64,000 bases of DNA from Turnera subulata (Eukaryota > Streptophyta > Magnoliopsida > Malpighiales > Passifloraceae): positions 1 through 64,000 of the forward strand of contig JAKUCV010002355.1 in assembly GCA_028386065.3 (NCBI GenBank). Direction: 5' to 3'. A program made the position numbers and the translations under genes. The notes under the pieces are model-generated. The model ran no database searches. It had not been told where the DNA came from and saw only the letters and a program-made list of their open reading frames with translations. Below, piece after piece: positions 33,297 to 44,286 of this stretch (position 1 is its first letter; every line of letters starts with the position of its first letter).

Positions 33297-36200
33297 TCAC
33301 GTGTTATTGCCCAGTAAATGGAAATTTCTTCGAGGGCCTTTCCACGATCTAAGAGGTTCAGCATTGGAGATTACGAAGGAAGCACTGTAAGGGAAATCCT
33401 GCTGAAGTGACTTTAGCCAAACAGTAGCATGAACAATGATGCTATCAACAATTCTGTCCACGTTTGAAGATGTGTTCTTGAAAATTCTCCAGTTTCTTTC
33501 CAGCCAGAGAGCCCATAGTGTTGCCATACCGATAATTACCCAGATTGCAAGGCTGCCATTAAAAGGGGAGACAAATGCCCATTGAAGGAGAAAAAGGTCC
33601 AGGGAGTGAGGAGCGCACCATTTAATATTCCACCATCTGCATATTTTACTCCACACTTGCCATGAAAAAGGGCAGAAGAGCATCAAACGATCCCTTGTCT
33701 CGACGCAAGACCCGCAGTAGACACACAATGAGTCGGCAAGGGAAATAATGCCACGATAGCAAAGTGCATCTTTTGTAGGAATTCCGTTGTTGATAGCGAG
33801 CCAAAGCCAACATTCAACCTTAAAAGGAATTAAGGTTGTCCATACAAAAGGTTTGCTTCGTGGTAGACAAGAGAGCCTACATAAGAATTTTCTACCATTC
33901 ATCACAGAGTATGCGCCCAAACGATCATCAGCCCATGCCCAGATATCCGGTTTAAGTGGCTGTAAACGGAGGCCAAATATTTCTTCCAAAATGACATTAA
34001 CTTGTAATAACTCCCATTCCCGTAACTGCCTCCTCCATAAAGTAGTCCAACTAGGTTTCTCATCAACAATATCACAGCAATCTTTAATAGAGAGCTCTTG
34101 AGAAAGTGAAAAGGAGAAAAGACGTGGATACCTGGTCTTGAAAGCACCATTGCCAGTCCAATTGTCCAGCCAAAAACGTGCAATGGTGCCGTCTCCCACT
34201 CGAATAGAAACACCATCCATAAGAGCATATCAGGTTTGACTACTAGCATCACCAGAACCAACAATGTCCCTCCAAGTCTTCGAAGCCGCTGCCAGGTTAA
34301 AATAAGGCAACAAAACAGAGTGCTGGATTTCGCATTTATTTTTCACCAAAACTTTCCAATCTTTTTATTCGGCTTGAGTGAATTTCCATAGCCATTTGAA
34401 AAGGAGACATTGATTGAGGATGTTTAGATCGATAATTCCCATGCCACCAAAATCCATGGGCTTCGAGATAAGCTTCCAGGCCACTAAGCATACTTTCCTT
34501 GAATCATTGAGACCCTGCCAAAAGAAATTTCTCATGAAGGAAATCAGCTTTTTTGCAACAGCAACAGGTAGGCGGAATAGTGACATGTAATAAGTTGGGA
34601 GCCCTGATAGAACAGATTTGATTAAAGTCACCCGGCCTCCAATGGATAAATATTTTCCTTTCCATGATTTTAGCTTGGAACTGAATTTATCTAGAACAGG
34701 TTGCCATGCCGAAACTGACTTCATGTTGGCTCCAAGAGGGAAGCCGAGATATTTGATTGGGAGATGGTCGACCCGGCTGTGGAGCAAACCCGCGAGGTGT
34801 CTGACTTGAGACTGTTGCAAGCCAATGCCCACTACACTGCTCTTGTGGAAGTTGATACTCAAACCAGACAATGATTCAAAAACTTTAAGACACCGTTTCA
34901 GGTTCGAGAGGGTATGGTGATCTGCAGGTGAAAATAGGATTGAGTCGTCCGCATATTGGAGAATCGACATTGGAATGTTGTGTATCCGGATTGGACTGAT
35001 TAGCTCTAACTCTGCCGCCTTGGAGAGAATAATTGGGAGACCTTCAGCAGCTAAATTAAACAAGTAAGGAGATAGGGGATCTCCTTGTTTCAAGCCTTTG
35101 CCCATAGTGAATTCTCCTGTAGGTGACCCGTTTATAAGCACTGCCAGAGAGGAAGAGGATAAGCACTCTTCGATCCACGCTCTCCATTTAGCACCGAAAC
35201 CCATCGCTTGCAACACCTGCATCAAGTAACCCCAGTCGACGGAGTCGAAAGCTTTTCGAAAGTCAAGCTTCCACAGAATAGCATTGGATTTGTTTCTACT
35301 CAAAGAGTGCACTACCTCATTAGCTAAAAGAGCACCGTCTATAATGCTTCTACCCTCGATAAAAGCAGTCTGTTGATTTCCAACCAAGCGAGGCATTACC
35401 ACCTTTAGACGACGCGCCAGAAGCTTAGAGATAATTTTGTAAATGCCATTGACAAGTGTCATGGGTCTGAATTCGTCCAAAGCCTCAGCGCCAGCCTTTT
35501 TAGCAATGAGAGTAATGTAGGATGTATTAGCACCTTTGGGTAACCTGGCGTGTTCAAAGAACTGAGAGATAAGATTAAAGATGTCAGTTTTGATGAGATT
35601 TCAACACTTTTTATAGAATGAGAAAGAGAAACCGTCAGGGCCCGGAGCTTTGGAGCTGTCACATTCCCAAACAGCTTCTTTCAATTCATCCATTGAGAAA
35701 GGTTTTTCCAAGTTAGCAGCAGTTTGTGTATCCAACTGCCGAAATACCAAGGAACCAATGGATGGTCTCGGCTGGTTGCTAGGGGAGTATAACTTGGTAA
35801 AAAATTCTCTTGCGCCCTCTTTTATTGTATTAGGATCTGACACCATCTGATTATCAATCATAAGTTGATCAATCCTATTTTTTCTGCCCCTGATACTCGC
35901 TGAAATATGAAAAAATCGCGAGTTCCTATCTCCAAGTTTACACCACTTGATCCTTGACTTCTGTCTCCAAATGGACTCTAATTGTTTGGTCTTTAACCCC
36001 AACTCAACTTTCAAATCAAGGCAGCTCTGCACTTCAGACGGGGATAGGACTCTACTTTCGGCTGCCAGGTCAAAATCATCAATCTGAGATTGGATGGAAG
36101 CAATGACCTTAATAACATCGCCAAAAACATCCCTGTTCCACTTGGCTAAAAGAGACCTCATCAAGCTCAATTTTTTGAGAAAGCGAAAGCGACCAGGAAA

Positions 36201-36998
36201 ACAATAACATGCCTCTTCCCACATAGAGCCCACGATTTGTAGGAAATTCGGATGGTCCCACCATACAGCAAGGAATCTAAAGGGCTTTCTCCCCCAGTCA
36301 GTAGCGACTTGGGATAGGATTAAAGGACAGTGATCAGATTTTTGCTTACTAGCAGACTTCAAACACAGGTTCGGGAATTGAACACACCAATCGGCCTCGG
36401 CTAGAACCCTATCTATTCTGCTAGCAAAATTGAGATTTCCCCAGGTGTAAAGTCTGTCAGATAACCCGAATTCGATGAGCTCCATATTGTGAATAAAACA
36501 CTTAAAAGCAGAGGCTCCCCTGTTATAAACTCTGCCACTTTTACGATCCAAAGGGCCAAGATTCTCGTTGAAATCTCCTGCAATTAGCCATGGAGCAGCA
36601 AAGGAAGGCTTTAGAGTGAATAGCTCATCAAACATGTGAATTCGGTCGTCAACATGTTTGTCGCCATACACTCCACATATAGTGACAGTAATATTGGTTC
36701 GCAGGAAAACCGCTTCAAGGAGGATCCAATTATCCGAGAAAGAAGACCGGAGAGGTTTGAGGATGTCACAATCCCAAATGAGCAGCAATCCACCAGCCCT
36801 TCCCCTGGCGTCGACATTGATGAAGTCAATATTGCCAGGTCCCCATAACTTATGGCAAAATTGTAAGTTTACATTTGCACATTTTGTCTTACAAATAAAC
36901 AGTAAGTTGGCAGAGACACGTTTGACCAGGTCGCGTATATGAGCATGTTTTCTAGAGGACGCAAGGCCTCTTATGTTCCAAGTAATAAAGCTGAACAT
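33297..36998 (-). pseudogene. LINE ORF2 (endonuclease and reverse transcriptase), three in-frame stops
   Basis: The ATG at 36998 gives MFSFITWNIRGL, the endonuclease start. It continues with ICKTKC, GDFNENL and KSDHCPL. The reverse transcriptase has KAPGPDGFS, DFRKAFDSVDW, LKQGDPLSPYLF and the catalytic YADD (about 34950). The zinc-binding end (CWLWLAINNGIPT, C-YCG-C, F-CPFSW-VW) closes the protein at 33297. Stops fall at 35601-35603, 34365-34367 and near 34228. All segments share one reading frame, so there is no net indel. At two of the stops the context expects tryptophan (KKC-W-NL, QT-W-YALMDG), consistent with TGG to TGA. The protein would have nicked the target and copied the element RNA. 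Confidence 0.92.
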
Positions 36999-37045
36999 AA
37001 AGAAGACGAGAAATACACTCAAAAAAGAATGATCAGGGACGTGGT

Positions 37046-39310
37046 TCAGGTCTCAATCCGAGACCGCGTCCAATCTGCAGCTTCGTTTATCACCAGTGTC
37101 TCCAACATCTGATTAGTCTCTGACTCACATCTTGGTCTATCCCAACCAATTAGATCCCAAACTCTGTTGGTTTTGTTCACCTCCAACGAAGTAAACGAAA
37201 CAGGGATTGAGGGAGATGTCACGTCCACATCCTCCGTGACAACCCTTTTGTTGAGCCTACAAATATCAGAGTCGGTAACAGACTTTCAACTTTCAGGGGT
37301 AGATATAATACTACCCTCCTTCCTCAAGTACCGAAACTTCCTGTCTCTCTTCCACTGCATGTTCTTAAGTATGGCCAAGACCTTTCTTTCCACTAGTTTC
37401 TTAAGGGAGGATTGATCGAACTCGGTAGGATCATAGGGTTCATTCCAGAAGTCCAAAGTTTGAAGCTTATAAGAGTGGCTGGATGAGGGATCGGTTATTG
37501 GTGTAGAGTTCCTGGTTTGGTGGGGGTTTTTGGAGGAAGAACACTGAGTCGAGGGGGATATGGGGTAAGGGACTAAGGGTAGTCACTGTGGGTTATCGAG
37601 TGAGGGCTTGGTGATATTAACAAATGTTTCGAGTGGGCTACCAGAAACAAGGCCTAGAGCAAGTGGGCTAGATGTTATGGGTTGGGAATGGTAGTGAGTG
37701 TGAGAGGATGGATCGGGTGTCAGCATTGTGGTGGGGTAGGGTTGGGACAGTTCGGATGGAATTGACTTCGATGAGAGTGCGGAAGGTGTGCCTGGAGGTG
37801 GCTCACGTTCTTGCACGACTTTATTGATTATTGGGCCCAAATTAAATATCTCTTAGGTATCTCAATCGGTTCTAGTGGCTGATAGGTTGGTTGTGGGACA
37901 CAAAGTGCCAGGCAGTGCATGCGTCTTGTTGGAGGAAGCAGGTGTGATCGGTGTAAGGTTTCCGGTGCCACTCGTCGTCGCCTTGTTACCCTGAACTCCG
38001 CTGTCAACAAACTCAAAGGAAGACATAGAAGACCATACCCAATCTTGAGGATCGTATTGAGTTTCAACCATGCCAATCTTGTATGGCTTTCCCCCGATCG
38101 TGGCTGAGAACTCACGATTAATAAGGCCAAAATTGGTGGTTAAGATAAGGACTTCAGCAACATCCATACGAGACTTGCTCTTAGTGTCGCTACTACAGTC
38201 AATCATTGTTCCTACTTTGTCAGCAACAGTGGAGAAGAATTCGTCGTTCCAAACATGTGGGGGAACACCTCTGAGAAGAACCCAGCATAACCGGTTGGAT
38301 GCAGCATCCCCATCTTGCCATGGTCTGAACTCACTAAAAAGCTGCGTGACAACATCTGGTTTATTGTTCAACACCTTTTGTAGATCATCATCAGTTTAAA
38401 ACTTGATAAGGAAAGATGTACCGCCAAGGGGGATAGTTGAAATGTTGGTGTTGATGCATGTAAGCAGAATAGTAGATAGGCTGTTGATGGGGATAGGATT
38501 TTTATGGGTCCCAAAAATGCATCGTTTGAAACATCCAAAGGATGTGTTTTTAGGAACGAACACTTGATTGTCAGGTGTGGGTGGAAGTGGCACGACGGGG
38601 GGCTGAGAAGAGCATTCGCCTTGGACAGCAGTAGCGTAGGACTTGTTAAAGGGGAAGGCAACAAAATTCTTGTTCGGTACCGAAGGCGGGAGAGGCGTGG
38701 ATAGAACAGTGGTACTGCGACGACCTTTGGCTGGAGTAGCAAGGAGAGAGCAACCGTCCACTTGAACCAAGTTGATCTTCTGAATTAGGGATTGGAGTAT
38801 GATGTTGTTCTTGAAGCGTACGAAAGCAAATCGCTTTCCACTTTTGTTCAACTTATTTGGGATGAATACGTCCATGACGTCGCCAAACCTAGCCATAACT
38901 AGATGGACGTCGGTGGGAATCCAACGAGCCGGTAAGTTCTCCACATAAATGCTAAAAACAAGATTATTGTCGATGGCGCTTTGGATTGTCCTGCGACTCC
39001 ATCGGGAAAAGTGGGTAGGCTTGGGATTCGGGGGAGATGGAGGGTGGTGGACTGTGTCCACTGAAGGGAGATGGTGATTTTGGAGGTTGGGGGTGTTTAA
39101 TGGTGGTGTATCGATGACGCGATGGTGTGGGATGAGGGGTGGTTGGGGAAAGGGCTGGGTTGGGTTGATTTGGTACAGAGGGAGGTTAGATGGTGGCCGA
39201 GCAGTAGGGTACGGTGGCGCCGATGAGTTCAGGTGATGGGCGAAGGTGGGGATGCCACCCGGGAGACCGGGAGACATAGGCTGCGAAAGAAGGGGTTGGG
39301 AGATGGTCAT
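37046..39310 (-). pseudogene. LINE ORF1 with RRM-type domain, several in-frame stops
   Basis: Starts MTISQPLLSQP with a proline-rich leader. It then has an RRM-like fold with SIYVENLPARWIPTDV and KRFAFVRF around residues 118-170. After the stop at 38396-38398 the same frame resumes (TDDDLQKVLNN..., WVLLRGVPPHVWND) and reaches 37046 through further stops near 37862, 37847, 37583 and 37290. The pieces are all in phase, so only substitutions broke it. Most stops can be explained by CGA to TGA or CAA to TAA. The protein would bind the LINE RNA. It ends about 47 bases before ORF2. Confidence 0.85.
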
Positions 39311-40070
39311 TCCTGGCGAGATTGTGGCAGTTGCCCGAGAGGTCGCTCTATGGTCATGCTTGTGTTGGCAGGCAAGAGGTCATGCTTGGTTTCTCTACAG
39401 TTTTGTTGATTTGTGGGGGTGAACTCGCATTTCTTGAAGAGTAAATGGGTCGGGTGTCGCGTTCGAGATAGGGCCGGGAGCGCTCCGGCGAAGAGGAAGA
39501 AGGAGGCGTCGGGTGGTTCGAGGTGGCAAAGGCAGCACAGTTGTTCGTCGTTGAGGACTTCTGCGGGTGTGGGGTTGCGCGGTCCAACGGGATGATGTTG
39601 GACACGACATCGTTTGATATTGTTTCCATGGATTGTTTGTTTTTTTCTTTATATCCTTTTTTCTTGTGTGAAAATTTGTGGAATGAAGAGGAAAAAAGTT
39701 TGGGAGAAATCAGATGCACGAAGTGATCACATGGGGATTTTTTTCTTTTTGTTTTCTTTATGTTAAACAATTTATGAAATTAAAAATTGCAAATTATTTT
39801 TCAAAATAATGCAAAATCTTAAAGTAGGGCCCACAGTACACAGTGGACATCACGTGCATAACACGAGCTGCCACGTTTCAAAAAATGAGGCACACATGCT
39901 TTATTTTTTGGCCGGGCAGTCTACGTCATCCGGCCGGCTGCCCGAGACCCCTAAAAAAGAACGATAAATACGAGTAAAGACTCGTAAAAAGGACAAAAAA
40001 TAATATAAACCCTAAGAGGTATTTTTTTAAAAGTACAGACCTTAAATATGTCATTTACTTAATAAGCTCC

Positions 40071-41834
40071 ATTGATACCTTTTTGGGGGGACAACCTTCT
40101 GCACATGGATGTAGTGTTACCTTGTTATGGTTTTTGTAAGGTTTTATGATCTTGTACAGGGAATTGCCTCCCCTTCGGATAGTAGGCTTTTGGACCCGTT
40201 GCAGATCGCGGTTTCATTGCCTATGTCTATATACTTCAGTGCCTCGTGCACGAAATTGATGAAGAGGCTGAATTTCTTCCTAAATAATCCATGGCACATA
40301 AAAGACCTGCTGAAGCAGGTTCCCAGACCGATTCCATTGTCTTATGAAATTCAGTGACTCTTTGTCTGTTCCATCGTGGAATAACCTGCGAACTTGATTC
40401 CACTGCCTTATGGGAATTATTTTAAATTTCTTGACTTTGCCTTTGTCTCTGGGCCAACATGTATAATTATTAAATAAGGTTAGTACAACGCACTGCGTCA
40501 TCGAACTGTTCCAAGGTTAAATTTTGTCCCCTAGACCTGTTTTCTAATTGTCACCAACCTATGCCAAGTCACCACGTCCAATCACGAGCGAGATCAAACT
40601 GTTTAGTTTGAGAAGAATACAATTTTTTGCTTTTAGCTGGAAGGATTAGTTAATATATTTTGCCTTCAATCTTCATAATACTTTAGACCTTTGCCATTCC
40701 TGCTGACTTTGCGTTGGTGGCATAATTTGTAGCATTTTGGGTCGAATCCGTTGTAATTTCTCAAATATATGTTTCCCTCATTCATAATTTTACAGTAATT
40801 TACGTACTTTTTAATTGACTGTACACTACAGTCAATCTGTTCCATGATTTCTCACTTATAATTATACAATCAGTGGAATATCGTTTAGTTACTGTATATT
40901 TAATGTATAACTGTTTAATTTTTCTATGCAATTTTTTTCTTGCACATAAGAGTATGTCTCACACATAACATGGAATATGGATTTTGATCAAATTATTACC
41001 CAAATTAAGTTTCCATTTACCGGCGCATTCAGTGCTTTGCCAACCATGCAGTTTCTTTTCTATTTTTTGTCTAACTTGTTGCAAGTAAATTAAGTAGGAA
41101 AATACAAAAAGTCAATGGGGGTAGTTGTTATGTCATGCTCATTATTTTTCTTTCATCATCATAATCATTATTTTTGTACAAGGCCATAAGTATTATATGA
41201 CTGCTAATTATGGACACAATTAGCAAGTATCACAGCTGCTATAATATTGAGTGATCATAATATTTTTTTCCCCTCTGGGTTGGTTCATATTATTATACTT
41301 AAAACAATACAACAGTTTGCTTGGGTGGAGCTTGAATTTCGTAATAGCTAGATTCATAGTCATAACATATATAACGCTAGCCACATTTTTCTCTCAACTA
41401 TGAAAAAACATCTCATGGAAATATTCTGGGAAAATAACTACAATTATATTGCTTTATGAATTACTTAGTGTTGTCCTTCAAAATTGGCCAAGAAAATGTT
41501 GTCCCTCTGCTACTTATAACATTCGTTGCTGCATAAATCTCAGTATTGGTAGCCAATATTCATGGAGTATCTTTTCCTGTGGATGCTACTGAATTCGTTT
41601 AAATTATCTGGTTGTTTCTACCTACTATGATTACATTGGGTAGATGTCGAGATGGTTGACTAGCTTGTTTTATTTAAGTAGTTCTCAGTATATAAACAAT
41701 ATTTCTAATGGTTGTCATGCACATGTATACCTGTTAATTGTCAAGAAATATCAGTTTTCAATTGATAAAATAAAATAAATTAAAATAACGTCCTCTCTTG
41801 TCTCATAATGTTAGAGTCTCAGAGGTAGTAATCT
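40071..41834. other. intergenic DNA and upstream region of dioxygenase gene 2
   Basis: The first 300 bases continue the sequence interrupted by the MULE at 28035. They contain a 76-codon open frame (40127-40357) that I do not recognise and that has no support. The rest is AT-rich. Around 41460-41590 lies the block shared with 23040-23170 upstream of dioxygenase gene 1 (ATGTTGTCCCT, then GCTGCATAA, GGAGTATCTT). No other gene is visible. Confidence 0.55.
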
Positions 41835-41846
41835 CCTTAAATAGGA
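41835..41846 (+). promoter_or_regulatory. likely TATA box of the second dioxygenase gene
   Basis: CCTTAAATAGGA about 95 bases before the ATG, conserved with the block at 23548-23557 upstream of the first gene. Confidence 0.55.
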
Positions 41847-41937
41847 GGAACTTGAGGGCGGGAGCTAGTGAATGAAGAAACATATATACAGGAGAGAGCA
41901 AAGATTAATTCAAGTGATAAATTGCGAAAAAACAAAA

Positions 41938-43096
41938 ATGAGTGTCCCAGATTTTCCTGTAGTAGATCTCTCTCCTTTCACTGCAGGAGGAGGTGGAGAT
42001 GAAGATGCCAAGAAGAAGGTAATAAGAACAATTGGCGATGCATGTGCCAAGCATGGAATTTTCCAAATTATCAACCATGGTGTGCCAGCTGAGGTCATAG
42101 ACCGACACTTAGAGTATATGAGGACATTTTTTGCATACCCTGAAGAGGAAAAGAGTAAATGGAAGCCTAAAACTGATGATCTTTTCTATGCTGGTTATAT
42201 TAATACCTCCAAGGTCTCACAGTACAAGAAGGAAGAAATTACAATCAACCATCCTGCCTGCACCTACAACGTCTATCCTGACAACCCACCTGGCTTCAGG
42301 TATAGTATAATAGTGTACGTATATTTTTTTGGTCATCAATACATAGATGTATGTAGAAGGTTAATTTAAACCAAGAATTTTTTTTTTGATCCTTTAGGGA
42401 GGATTTGTTAGAGGCATTCTCCTACTTGTCAAAGACTGCGGTGATCATAGAGGGGATTCTAAATGATTACCTGGGGCTGCCTCCTGGATTTCTCAAGGAA
42501 TACAACAATGATAGGAGGCAGGACATCATGGCCAGTTTTCATTACTTAGCGTCGAAAGATCCTGATGAGGAAATGCTTGGAGTGATTGGTCATCAAGATG
42601 CCAGTATTGTTACCGTTCTGATACAGGATGGTACTGGAGGACTTGAAGTCTTCGAGGATGGGAAATGGATAGAAGTAACTCCTGCAAAGGGAGCTCTTGC
42701 TGTGAATATCGGTGATCCCATGCAGGTAATTGACCAATTGATCTTCTGTTATCAATTGCAATTCTTAGTATTGATTAGTGTTTTTTTTGGGCTTAAGTAA
42801 CATGGAAAATTTTGCAGGTATTGAGCAATGGCAAACTCAAGAGTGTAGAACACAGGGTTGTAAGACCAGCAGGAAAAGATCGTTACTCGGTTGTCTTTGG
42901 GCACTTGGTAACCATAGACAAATGGATGGAGCCATTGCCTCAGCTAACCATTAATGAGGCACCAAAGTATAGGGGGTTCACTTTTGGAGAATATACGCTA
43001 AAACGGCTTAAAGACTTGAGGGATTCACCCACTACCCCTGAAGCAGCCCACACTATCAACTCTTATGCAATCGGGCCCAACATAGCAGAAGTTTGA
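41938..43096 (+). CDS. 2-oxoglutarate/Fe(II)-dependent dioxygenase (DOXC type), intact copy 2
   Basis: Exons 41938-42299, 42398-42725 and 42818-43096 have exactly the lengths of the first gene (362, 328, 279) and give 322 codons. Introns are 98 and 92 bases, GT-AG. The iron ligands H186, D188 and H242 and the R252/S254 pair are present (GHQD, EHRV, RYS). The YPPCP stretch is again missing, here YLASKDPDEE. A longer in-frame start 22 codons upstream exists, but homology with the first gene begins at MSVPDFPVVDL, so the start at 41938 is preferred. By eye the two proteins are clearly paralogous, and they differ most at residues 85-110 and 250-265. The pair may act on related substrates. The pseudogene at 54617-55533 is closer to this gene than to the first. 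Confidence 0.93.
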
Positions 43097-44286
43097 GTCT
43101 AATGTATGCCAAATCTGTGTCCTGGTATTTCTATTATTTCTTTTATACTAAGGTTGTGTTGTGTGAAGCCTCTGTTCCCTCAGATTTGGTGGTCAAAAGC
43201 ATCATGTTGTTTCGTTTTCCTTTCTCTTCGAGAGTAATTAATCTCTGGCCAAAGTTGATTGTATACCTCAAAAAGTCAAAAGAAGTGCAAAGTTGTCCAT
43301 CCTTCACGTAATTAATTTCTGCCTTGGGTGCATTGGCTCGGTGTTGAAGTTCAAATTCGAATCCCAAATCCCTTTCGTATGGTGATATCCCTTCTAAATT
43401 CGGCATGAAAATGTTGTCCCTTTGCTTGCTACTTAACTTTTCTTCGCTGTATAAAAAAAATATTTTTAATGCGTATAATGCACTTGTATACATGTAATTA
43501 GTTGTCCAGGAATACCAGTTTTTGTCGAAGATCTCAAAAAAAAAAAAACGATCTCTTTTCTCATTATTTAAGAGTTATCCACTAACTTAATATTCTATAA
43601 CTTGAGAGATAAAAATTATAGGAAATATAATTAGAGTAGCAGAAATTTTCATCATCCTTTGTAATTCCTTTTTTTTTTTCTTTCACAATTATTCTTGGAA
43701 AATTGTAGTTGTTTCTACATATACAATCTCACACACATAATACAAAACGAGAGTAAAAGACAAAAGAATTTACTAGATTCTGACAATATTTGACAATACA
43801 TGGTTCATAGGCAAAAAAAAATGGAGGAATTTTCCGTCGTTATAAGAAAGAAATACAAAATAGTACTGATATTGTAAACGGAGATTGGGCGCAAAAATTG
43901 GGCCTTAGGCCTGTCCTAGACAGAAGGACACAAGTCTTCCCAGTGACTTGAATTTTTATAATTAAATAGAGCGATCCTCTACCTTTGTCTCAGGTGAGGT
44001 CGTGAGGATATCATTGAGCACCAAAAAGTCTCAATGTTCGTGTGTATAAATTATAATTATTTTTTCCAGAAATATTTCCATGAATTCAGTAAGCCGTCTG
44101 AAGGTGCTTCTGATATATATACTGAATGGCGGAAATTAATTTTGCTAGTGAAACGCTGCTATTATTATTGTCGTACAAATTTAGCAATAAAAAAGTTGAT
44201 ATTTTCCATTTATTTATTCAATTCTTTGACACAACAAGCCCCTTGATACATCATGAAATATGCCTTTTAATATGAAAATAGCCAAA
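43097..44286. other. intergenic DNA, duplicated at 60.2-61.4 kb
   Basis: Holds the 3' UTR of dioxygenase gene 2 and then a block from about 43370 to 44110. This block has relatives at 60225-60500 and 60800-61080 (GGTGATATCCCTTCTAAATT..., AATTGTAGTTGTTTCTACATAT) and at 61141-61412 (GGGCCTTAGGCCT, AAATAGAGCGATCCTCTACC). It contains no gene. On the minus strand, TTTATT at 44213-44218 reads AATAAA about 70 bases past the stop of the gene at 44287 and may be its poly(A) signal. Confidence 0.6.

Larger units (their letters stand above)
33126..39344 (-). mobile_element. full-length LINE without RNase H, inserted in the MULE
   Basis: Minus-strand LINE. A poly(T) run at 33126-33137 is its 3' tail and the 5' end is at 39344. 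The flanking duplication is GCTCTGTGGTCATGC at 33111-33125 and GCTCTATGGTCATGC at 39345-39359, with one mismatch. ORF1 has an RRM-type RNA-binding domain instead of a zinc knuckle, and ORF2 ends after the zf-RVT region. This is a different plant LINE lineage from the one at 3365-9250. It is related to the fragment at 62372-63342 through shared YLGFPLG and SWKG motifs. Confidence 0.94.
28045..40060. mobile_element. Mutator-like element (MULE), split by three later insertions
   Basis: Long terminal inverted repeats of about 230-250 bases match between 28045-30372 (with a solo LTR inside it) and 39830-40060. Examples are AGTAAATGACATATTTA at the left, its complement at the right end, then GGGCAGCC...GATGACGT and CACGTGATGTCCACTGTG. 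Flanks share AATAAGCTCC (28035-28044 and 40061-40070), consistent with the 9-11-bp duplications of Mutator-like elements. Removing the solo LTR, the inner MULE, the LINE and their duplications leaves about 1.7 kb, too short for a transposase, so it was non-autonomous. Its own interior (30376-30849, 32866-33110, 39360-39830) includes GC-rich DNA at 30530-30700 and a proline/serine-rich frame at 39354-39650 on the minus strand. These may be captured gene pieces, but I recognise neither. Confidence 0.88.

Noticed and set aside
40127..40357. 76-codon frame upstream of the second dioxygenase gene
   Set aside because: No recognisable domain, no homologous frame at 23 kb, and unsupported start.
41872..41937. 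Longer start (22 extra codons) for dioxygenase gene 2
   Set aside because: Homology with the first gene begins at 41938, and the extra part overlaps the likely 5' UTR.
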